A DNA stretch of 17,161 nucleotides from UBA1067 sp963661055 (GTDB lineage: Bacteria > Verrucomicrobiota > Kiritimatiellia > RFP12 > UBA1067), in the NCBI GenBank assembly GCA_963661055.1, contig CAVLAC010000038.1:1-17161 (forward strand), read 5' to 3'. Positions 1 through 5,062 of this stretch are shown here, in pieces. The number at the start of each line of letters is the position of its first letter. Within the stretch, counting starts at the first letter, position 1. The position numbers and the translations under genes were made by a program. Under the pieces are notes generated by a model. That model was not told the DNA's origin. It saw only the letters and a list, made by a program, of their open reading frames with translations, and did no database searches.

Positions 1-40
1 AGCGCCTTTTGCCAATAGTGTAGGGGGGCATTTCCACTAA

Positions 41-238
41 AAAGCCCGAAGAGCCGATAATGCGCGAAAAGTGTATATGGCCTTTGCTGAAAACCCCGAG
101 ATTGATACGATTCAAATTGCCCAAAAGCTGAAGGTCTCCGAGATTAGTGTTTGGCGTGCGATTCGTGCATTGAAGGAGGTCGGACTGCTTGTCCGCGAAG
201 GGGCAACAAAAGGTAGCCGATGGATTGTAAAGAAATAA
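41..238 (+). pseudogene. C-terminal winged helix-turn-helix remnant
   Basis: The open frame from 41 to the TAA at 236-238 encodes about 65 residues that read as a typical winged HTH: a helix ending in NPEIDTIQIAQKL, a turn and recognition helix KVSEISVWRAIRALKEVG, then a short basic wing ending TKGSRWIVKK. This pattern is common at the C-terminus of AlbA_2/Schlafen-type ATP-binding proteins and other regulators. Upstream the same frame is closed by TAA at 38-40 and the other two frames are closed by TAGs at 16-18 and 21-23, so no larger protein enters from the left edge without a lesion. An internal ATG at 77 could give a free 53-residue DNA-binding protein, but I see no convincing ribosome site there. 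I read it as the tail of a broken gene; a very small HTH protein is the alternative. Confidence 0.5.
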
Positions 239-248
239 AGGAGCTGGT

Positions 249-706
249 ATGAAGCGAAGGAAGGGTGATCTTCCATATGCGATGAAGCAAATTAATGCTT
301 TCGCAACATGCGCGACAAGATTGTATGGCGTAGTGACAATTAAAGAGCTCCAAGATATTATGAAGAAGTGGCTCCCCGCTTCTTATCCTGATATTGGTGA
401 AATAAAGCAGGTGCTTAAGGAACTTGCTAAGGATCCTGAAGAGGTGTTATATTGTTTGAAAGGGGATAGGGTATGCCATTTTGAATTTAGCACAATGACG
501 CAGAAAGAAGTGGAAGAGTTTAGGGAAGGGGTCTCCGAGACGCCGCGTTGGATGCCTGACAACCTTATCTTCCGACGAAGTTACCGATTCAACTTTCTTT
601 TGCTGATCAGGCACGCTTTGTTGCGGAAACGATTCGCCGCCTTAACGCTACAAACAAGTTCGCGAATATTACATACGGCACTCAAGAAGAATTCCGTAAG
701 AAATAA
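249..706 (+). pseudogene. Unknown ~150-residue protein, one frameshift
   Basis: ATG at 249 follows AAAGGAG at 236-242, a good ribosome site. The first ~105 residues (to WMPDN near 563) look like a real soluble protein, with a motif LYGVVTIKELQDIM followed by acidic helices. After that the frame turns into an implausible basic, leucine-rich tail ending at 731. In the -1 frame from about 566 the reading becomes sensible again (YLPTKLPIQLSFADQARF, then VAETIRRLNATNKF) and stops at TAA 704-706, 21 bases before the convergent acetyltransferase stop. One missing base near 560-566 explains both. I do not recognise the family. It follows the HTH remnant by 10 bases, so both may once have been co-transcribed. 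A sequencing or assembly error is the alternative to real decay. Confidence 0.6.
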
Positions 707-727
707 TCTGCCATCAATTACCAGCGA

Positions 728-1216
728 TTAGAAGATGAGGCGCATTTGGTGCCAGTGGACACCACCGTGGGTGGAGCCACGAAAGCCCTCGTCGATGAAG
801 CCAAATTTGGCATAGTAGTCAACGAGGTGGTCTTTACAAGTTAAAACGAGCCCCTTGCGTCCCTGTTGCCGCGAATCTTCAATGACGCGGTTAAGGAGTT
901 GTCCTGCGAGCCCGCGTTTGCGATATTCAGGGATAGTCACTACATCTAGAATAACCTGCCATGTGCCGCGCTCATTGTGAAGATTGGTATTCGCGTACAT
1001 ATCGTCCGTTAGGTCGGGGCTATTTGAGACGGGACCATTGACGAAGGCAATGACGCGGGAGGCGTCCGTAAGAATCAAGAAATGGTTGGGATATGCCGCG
1101 ATTCGATCTGCGAATTGTTGGCGAGAGGCGGCTTCTGCGGCAGGGAAGCCTTCCGCTTCTGCCGCAGTGCAGGCATCGATATCATTAACTGTAGCCATTC
1201 GTATTTGCATATTCAT
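728..1216 (-). CDS. GNAT family N-acetyltransferase
   Basis: A 162-residue single-domain GNAT protein that would transfer acetyl from acetyl-CoA to an amine; the substrate is unknown. The family signature is clear. A beta-strand VILDVVTIPEYR leads into the acetyl-CoA pyrophosphate loop RKRGLAGQLL (R-x-x-G-x-A, around residues 98-107), followed by the helix and a C-terminal YYAKFGF segment (about residues 134-140). The tail with STHGGVHWHQM resembles arylalkylamine/serotonin N-acetyltransferase-like members, but that is only a resemblance. The start at 1216 is supported by AGGAAG on the minus strand seven bases upstream; a second Met lies two codons in. It sits 28 bases downstream of the AraC-type regulator on the same strand and is probably co-transcribed with it. 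Length is normal for the family. Confidence 0.88.
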   Translation of the reverse strand: MNMQIRMATVNDIDACTAAEAEGFPAAEAASRQQFADRIAAYPNHFLILTDASRVIAFVNGPVSNSPDLTDDMYANTNLHNERGTWQVILDVVTIPEYRKRGLAGQLLNRVIEDSRQQGRKGLVLTCKDHLVDYYAKFGFIDEGFRGSTHGGVHWHQMRLIF

Positions 1217-1244
1217 CGTATTCTTCCTTTATTTATTGCTACTG

Positions 1245-2072
1245 TTAGGCTTGGGAATGTTGTTTGCGCCAAGCGAGGGGTGATATTTTCTTCTCGTGGG
1301 AGAAGATTCGTGAGAAATAGGCGGGGTCATTGAAGCCGACGCAGGTGGCAATTTCGGCGACGGACTTTGCGGTTGTCTCGAGGTATTCGCAAGCTTTCTC
1401 GAGGCGTGTCTCGGTTAGACACTCAACGAGCGTCTTGCCTGTTATATGCTTAACATATTCACAAAAGGCGGTGCGGCTTTTGCCAAATTCGCGCGCGGCA
1501 TCCTCTAGCTGAATAGGGCGCATATAGTTGCAAACAAAGTAAAGGCGCAACTTCTCGCGTTCTCTTTCTTGGGGCGGAAGTGTTTTCGCGTGCTCAATGC
1601 GCTGGGTGTCAGCTGTGGATTGGGCGAAGAGAAGTAGAAGTTTTATAATGGCGAGGGCTTGGTCAGACTCCTTCTGGGCGCTGAGTTTTCCTAGAATTTG
1701 CCGCGCTTTTACCTTGAGAGTGCCGCGCGCGATAAGGGAAATGGGGATCTGCATAAGCGACGCAAGGTCGTCCGTGAGGGACGGGATATCGTGCTGAAGT
1801 TTCTTTATCCAGCATTCACGTATGAAAATGCAGTAGGTGCAGAAGTTCTTCTTCCACGGACGAAAGTCCCAGAAGTGCTTCACGCGCGGCGGAGTTAGGA
1901 CTATGTCGCCGCAGTTAAAGGGTTCCGTTGACTTGCCAATTGTGCGCACGCCATTGCCGCGCTTGATGAAGTTGAGCTCCCATGTATCGCGATGAGAGTG
2001 TATGGGAATCTGCGCGGCTGGGGAGAGCGTCGCTTCTTCAATCCAAAAAGGTCTCTTCTTATCTGTAAACAT
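1245..2072 (-). CDS. AraC family transcriptional regulator, cupin sensor
   Basis: A 275-residue AraC/XylS-type regulator. Residues ~20-70 form a cupin-like sensor (IHSHRDTWELNFI, CGDIVLTPP, VKHFW) of the kind that binds sugars. Residues ~180-272 are the double HTH: first helix pair around LEDAAREFGKSRTAFCEYVK, second around VAEIATCVGFNDPAYFSRIF, followed by the usual SPLAWR. It is divergent from the sugar isomerase/PHP/oxidoreductase genes with only 103 bases between start codons, so it is the obvious candidate regulator of them; that is inference from layout. There is no Shine-Dalgarno sequence, and a perfect TATAAT ends 7 bases before the ATG, suggesting a leaderless mRNA. GNAT lies directly downstream. 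Length and domain order are normal. Confidence 0.93.
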   Translation of the reverse strand: MFTDKKRPFWIEEATLSPAAQIPIHSHRDTWELNFIKRGNGVRTIGKSTEPFNCGDIVLTPPRVKHFWDFRPWKKNFCTYCIFIRECWIKKLQHDIPSLTDDLASLMQIPISLIARGTLKVKARQILGKLSAQKESDQALAIIKLLLLFAQSTADTQRIEHAKTLPPQEREREKLRLYFVCNYMRPIQLEDAAREFGKSRTAFCEYVKHITGKTLVECLTETRLEKACEYLETTAKSVAEIATCVGFNDPAYFSRIFSHEKKISPLAWRKQHSQA

Positions 2073-2079
2073 ACTGAAT

Positions 2080-2108
2080 ATTATACAACTTTTTTGGATA
2101 ATAATCCA
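2080..2108 (-). promoter_or_regulatory. AraC-gene promoter, leaderless type
   Basis: On the minus strand a perfect TATAAT lies at 2085-2080, with TGGATT at 2108-2103 as a weak -35 at 17-base spacing. Only seven bases separate the -10 from the ATG at 2072, so transcription should start at or one base before the start codon. No ribosome site is present, which fits leaderless translation. The -35 overlaps the central palindrome, so autoregulation is possible. Confidence 0.55.
2095..2108. promoter_or_regulatory. Palindromic candidate operator TGGAT-AATA-ATCCA
   Basis: Perfect inverted repeat with 5-bp arms (TGGAT 2095-2099, ATCCA 2104-2108) and a 4-base centre. It lies exactly between the two divergent promoters: it covers the likely -35 of the leftward promoter and touches the -35 of the rightward one (2109). 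The position suits a shared operator, perhaps for the adjacent AraC-type regulator, although AraC proteins more often bind direct repeats. A chance palindrome in AT-rich DNA cannot be excluded. Confidence 0.4.
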
Positions 2109-2138
2109 TTGCTAAAATGCGGTCAAAAGAAGTATAAT
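2109..2138 (+). promoter_or_regulatory. Promoter of the sugar isomerase operon
   Basis: TTGCTA (2109-2114), an 18-base spacer and a perfect TATAAT (2133-2138). A start near 2145 would give a leader of about 31 bases to the GTG at 2176, which is preceded by AGGAGA. The -35 directly abuts the palindrome at 2095-2108. Confidence 0.6.
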
Positions 2139-2175
2139 ATTGTTGTTTTCAATAACCACAATAGGAGAAACTAAA

Positions 2176-3111
2176 GTGAACATAACGCGTCGTCAAATGC
2201 TTGGACTACTTGGGACAGGGTCAGCGGCACTGGCTTTCCCAGGTTGTGTATGCCCACCGCCTGTCGCGGGGCAGAAGTATTCGAAGGTAGCCTTGCAGCT
2301 ATATTCGATTAATAGCTACATCAACAAAGTCGGTCTCGACCGTGCGCTTGAGGATGTCGCGGCAATTGGCTATAGGGGAATCGAAATTGCGTGGTGGTGC
2401 CTAAAGACATCCTACTCGAATGACCCGAAGGGACTGCGTAAGGCACTCGCGAGTGTGGGGCTTAAGGCGTGTGGCGCGCATGTCAGCACGCGCGACTATG
2501 GCTTTGATACCGAAAAGTGGACTTATAATTCGGACACAATGAAGAAGTTGTGCGAGTTCAGCCTTGCCTACGGCAACAACTTGCTCATTTGCCCCGGCGG
2601 CGGGAACTTCCCTCCGAAGGGTGCCGCGCTCGATGACTTCCTGAAGCGTCTTGTCGACCTCTACAATAAGGGCGCGGCAGATGCGGCGCGGTTTGGGTGC
2701 CGTATTGGACTTCATAACCATATGAGCGAGTTCCAGATGAAGATGAAGGATGGCACGACTTACTGGGATTACTTCTTTACGAATACCGACCCCGCCGTTT
2801 GTATGGAGCAGGATGTGGGCTGGACGACTTGCGCAGGCGTTGACCCGTGCGAGCAGTACATTAAGTACCCGCACCGCTCGCCCACCCTCCACGCTAAGGA
2901 AAATGGTATGGGCAAGGATGTTAAGCAGTTTGACGCGATTTTGGGCAAGCCGGGCGTGCCTGGCGCGGTGCCCGTTGATTGGGATCGCCTGATTGCGACA
3001 ACTGAGAAGGACCGCGTCGATTGGTATGTCGTCGAGTGCGAACGCCACGGCGAAGACCTCTCGGCAGTGTTGCCGTCCTACAACTTCCTGAAGACCAAAG
3101 GCCTTTACTAA
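2176..3111 (+). CDS. Secreted sugar phosphate isomerase/epimerase-like TIM barrel
   Basis: An ~311-residue xylose-isomerase-like TIM-barrel protein (AP endonuclease family 2 fold, IolE/YcjR-like), expected to isomerise, epimerise or dehydrate a sugar derivative using a divalent metal. Likely metal/catalytic positions are visible: E70 in GIEIAWW, H180 and H182 in LHNHMSEF with E185, E211 and D213 in MEQDVGW, then LHAKE and VVECER near the end. I chose GTG 2176 because AGGAGA lies seven bases upstream; the in-frame TTG at 2140 sits beside the -10 box. The N-terminus TRRQMLGLLGTGSAAL ends in FPGC, a twin-arginine-like signal with a lipobox Cys at residue 24, so the enzyme is probably exported and lipidated. 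It is the first gene of the operon with the PHP lipoprotein. The substrate cannot be read from the sequence. Confidence 0.88.
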   Translation: MNITRRQMLGLLGTGSAALAFPGCVCPPPVAGQKYSKVALQLYSINSYINKVGLDRALEDVAAIGYRGIEIAWWCLKTSYSNDPKGLRKALASVGLKACGAHVSTRDYGFDTEKWTYNSDTMKKLCEFSLAYGNNLLICPGGGNFPPKGAALDDFLKRLVDLYNKGAADAARFGCRIGLHNHMSEFQMKMKDGTTYWDYFFTNTDPAVCMEQDVGWTTCAGVDPCEQYIKYPHRSPTLHAKENGMGKDVKQFDAILGKPGVPGAVPVDWDRLIATTEKDRVDWYVVECERHGEDLSAVLPSYNFLKTKGLY

Positions 3112-3140
3112 GTCACAACTAATTTAAGGAGAATAAGGAA

Positions 3141-3968
3141 ATGAAAAGAGTTTTACTTGGCGTTGCACTCGTCCTCGGTGTTATGCTAGGCGGGTGCGCC
3201 ACGAAGATTGACGCGCCTTGGGTTTATCCATATTCAACAGTCACTCGTGCACAGTCCTTCCTGCGCCAGGGGATTCCTCTTCGTGATTTCCATATTCACC
3301 TGCGCGGAGGGATGTCCGTCGCCAAAGCGTTCCAGCGCGAAAAGGCGTCGGGCATTGCCTGCGCGTTTATTGCCAATCACGGTCGTGGCTGGGAGATTGA
3401 CACCAACGAGAAACTGAACGCATTCATAAACGAAACACGGTCTGCGGGACAGGCGGAAGGGCGTGCGGTTCTCATTGGGGCTCAGGTCAATGATCGCGAT
3501 TGGTATCTGCAAATTGACGCGGCGACACGCGCTCGCCTCGACTTCATCCTCGCCGACGCCCTGATTATGGACGGACAGAAACTCTGGGAGGACTTCAAGA
3601 TTGACGACCCCGAGGCGTGGATGGAGCAGTATTTCGCACATAATATGCGGATACTTGATGAGCCTATCACGATTTTGGCGAACCCAACCTACTTGCCCAA
3701 GCAATTGGAAGATCAGTGGGATAAACTTTGGACGGACTCTCGCCTCAAGGCACTCTTCGCCAAGGCAAAAGAGAAGGGCATAGCGATGGAAGTGCAAGCG
3801 GAGTCTCCGTTCCAGATGCATCCGCGCTACTTGAAGTTTGCGAAGGAGTCGGGGTGCCTCATCTCGTTTGGCTCGAATAACTTCAATGATAGAGCCTATA
3901 ATCTCGACACTTGGTTTGCCGCGCTCGACGCACTCAAACTGCCGCCCTCGCGCATTCTGACTCGGTAA
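3141..3968 (+). CDS. PHP-like metal-dependent hydrolase lipoprotein
   Basis: A 275-residue exported protein. The signal peptide MKRVLLGVALVLGVM leads to the lipobox LGGC (Cys19), so it should be anchored to a membrane. The mature part begins with DFHIHLRGG (D49, H51, H53) and has another His at 80 in IANHGRGW, the usual first metal ligands of PHP/amidohydrolase-type barrels. The C-terminal part has EVQAESPFQMH and SFGSNNFND; classical PHP proteins carry a GSD-x-H motif there, so the last ligands may differ. AAGGAGAATAAGG precedes the ATG. It lies 29 bases after the isomerase and 26 bases before a ruined Gfo/Idh oxidoreductase, consistent with periplasmic processing of a sugar-derived compound. 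The general family is fairly sure; hydrolytic activity and substrate are not. Confidence 0.75.
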   Translation: MKRVLLGVALVLGVMLGGCATKIDAPWVYPYSTVTRAQSFLRQGIPLRDFHIHLRGGMSVAKAFQREKASGIACAFIANHGRGWEIDTNEKLNAFINETRSAGQAEGRAVLIGAQVNDRDWYLQIDAATRARLDFILADALIMDGQKLWEDFKIDDPEAWMEQYFAHNMRILDEPITILANPTYLPKQLEDQWDKLWTDSRLKALFAKAKEKGIAMEVQAESPFQMHPRYLKFAKESGCLISFGSNNFNDRAYNLDTWFAALDALKLPPSRILTR

Positions 3969-3994
3969 AATAGCTTTCCCAGGAGGTAGAAATG

Positions 3995-4660
3995 ATGAAA
4001 GCCCTCATTTTAGGTGCAGGGTGTAGGGGGCGTGCATACGCCGAATATGCCCAAGCGCACCCCGACCAACTCGAAATTGTGGGTGTCGCGGCTACCACCT
4101 GCTACTCGAAAAGCCAATTTCGCCGACGGAAGAAGAATGCCGCTAGGTTATTGATTGTGCCCTGCGGATGAAGCGGCTCGTAATCGTGGGGCACATCTTG
4201 CGCTATACAGCCTACAACGCACACATTAAGGCACTCATTGATTCGGGCGAATTAGGGGAAGTTGTCTCGATTTCGCATCAGGAGTCCGCAGGCTTCTGGA
4301 AAGTCGCGCATTCCTATGTGCGCAGCAATTGGGGCAATTCAAAACGCAGTTCGCCGATTATTCTTGCCAAGTGTTCGCACGACCTCGACCTCTTCGTGTG
4401 GTGGCTAGGCGGCAGAAAGTGCAAGAAAGTGACTTCTTTCGGCTCAATAAAGCTCTTCCGCCGCGAAATGATGCCCAAGGGCGCGGCACGGAGGTGGCGA
4501 CTTCAATATTGTCGCGGAAATGATTCGTATTCTGCGCCGCAATGACGCGGACGAGATTCGTGAAACGACGGTAGAGGCTCTGCAAAGCCATATTATCTGC
4601 TTCGCGGCAGAAAAGTCCCGCCTCGCCGGCGGCAAAGTCATCGAGATAAACAGTAAATGA
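3995..4660 (+). pseudogene. Gfo/Idh/MocA-type oxidoreductase, inactivated
   Basis: Remains of an NAD(P)-dependent sugar dehydrogenase. AGGAGGT (3981-3987) precedes ATG 3995, and the N-terminus KALILGAGCRGRAYAEY is the Rossmann start. After VGVA (4090) roughly 70-80 codons are gone. Coding resumes one frame over at 4093 with YHLLLEKPISPTEEECR, the family's EKP catalytic-lysine region. A TAG at 4144-4146 then interrupts; CAG to TAG would explain it. Reading on in that frame gives VIVGHILRYTAYN, SYVRSNWGN and HDLDLFVWWLG, all typical. Near 4480-4495 a second deletion/shift removes a Cys-containing segment. The end resumes as GGDFNIVAEMIRILRRND and a C-terminus AAEKSRLAGGKVIE, stopping at 4658-4660. 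Three or more lesions rule out function and rule out a single sequencing error. Confidence 0.9.
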
Positions 4661-4829
4661 GAATACTCGAAGATCAAAGCCGATGGCGGGCTATTGTCGT
4701 ATCGCGGCTTGAATAGCGACAAGACCCCGCCTGACTTTGTTAAAAAGCCCCAAGGGAACAGGGCAAGTCCATCAAGGAAAAAGGTCAAGGTAGTGTGGGA
4801 GAGAGGTTTAGTCCCTGCTGAAGGAAGAA

Positions 4830-4917
4830 AAAGCGTGCCCACGGTTTGGCAAAAGTGTGCCCACGGTTTTGTAAAAGTGTGCCCACGGTTTTCCTAAAGT
4901 GTGGGCACGGTTTTCCC
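4830..4917. repeat. Four 22-bp tandem repeats, core GTGCCCAC
   Basis: Units start at 4830, 4852, 4874 and 4896 and follow AAAGTGTGCCCACGGTTTT plus three variable bases. Unit 1 has AAAGCG and GTTTGG. In unit 4 the core GTGCCCAC is replaced by its exact reverse complement GTGGGCAC (4901-4908) while the flanks stay in the same orientation. The core of unit 3 (4879-4886) can therefore pair with that of unit 4 across a 14-base loop, giving an 8-bp hairpin followed by GGTTTT. It could act as a weak terminator for the upstream operon or as a protein-binding array. Confidence 0.85.
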
Positions 4918-4933
4918 CTCTCGCAGCTGGGGC

Positions 4934-4977
4934 GGCCTTCTTCGCGGCAAGGGCTGACCTTCTTCGCGGCAAGGCTT
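4934..4977. repeat. Two 22-bp tandem repeats, core CTTCTTCGCGGCAAGG
   Basis: Two near-identical copies (4934-4955, 4956-4977) of G-R-CCTTCTTCGCGGCAAGG plus three bases, with the beginning of a third (GACCTT) at 4978. The period equals that of the preceding array, but the sequence is unrelated. Each unit contains the CGCGGCA heptamer that is abundant throughout the window. They lie 50-90 bases upstream of the exosortase promoter. Function unknown. Confidence 0.8.
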
Positions 4978-5025
4978 GACCTTTCCTCAGGCGGGAGATT
5001 ATCTAGCCGCATATTAGGGCTTTGC

Positions 5026-5054
5026 TTGAGTTTGGGAGCAAAATATGGTATACT
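5026..5054 (+). promoter_or_regulatory. Promoter of the envelope gene string, leaderless type
   Basis: TTGAGT (5026-5031), a 17-base spacer and TATACT (5049-5054). Transcription would begin near 5060-5063, exactly at the third candidate ATG (5063). The earlier in-frame ATGs at 5045 and 5057 lie upstream of or inside the core promoter. No Shine-Dalgarno sequence precedes any of the three. Confidence 0.6.
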
Positions 5055-5062
5055 GTATGGCG

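Larger units (their letters stand above)
4661..5044. other. Non-coding spacer with repeats
   Basis: No gene is supportable in these 384 bases. Short frames exist on both strands, but they run straight through the tandem repeats, lack ribosome sites and have no recognisable domain. The left part (4661-4800) follows the dead oxidoreductase and may be decayed sequence. The middle holds two 22-bp tandem arrays (4830-4917, 4934-4977), and the right end holds the promoter of the long envelope gene string. Confidence 0.7.

Noticed and set aside
1..40. Coding sequence entering from the left edge
   Set aside because: All three forward frames have stops within the first 40 bases, so no intact protein can be supported there.
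2140..2175. Upstream TTG start for the sugar isomerase
   Set aside because: It begins two bases after the -10 box, inside the likely untranscribed region, whereas GTG 2176 has a well-spaced AGGAGA and starts directly at the signal peptide.
2401..3048. 215-codon minus-strand open frame opposite the sugar isomerase
   Set aside because: The plus strand carries all metal-site motifs of the isomerase. The antisense translation has no recognisable features.
4168..4545. Independent 125-residue gene
   Set aside because: It is the middle of the inactivated Gfo/Idh gene: the family sequence continues upstream through the TAG at 4144 and downstream in another frame.
4694..4897. 67-codon open frame across the 22-bp repeats
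   Set aside because: It reads straight through the tandem array, has no ribosome site and no domain; an accident of the repeat period.
4830..4977. Possible CRISPR array
   Set aside because: Units are contiguous 22-bp tandem repeats with only about three variable bases, so there are no spacers, and no cas genes are present.
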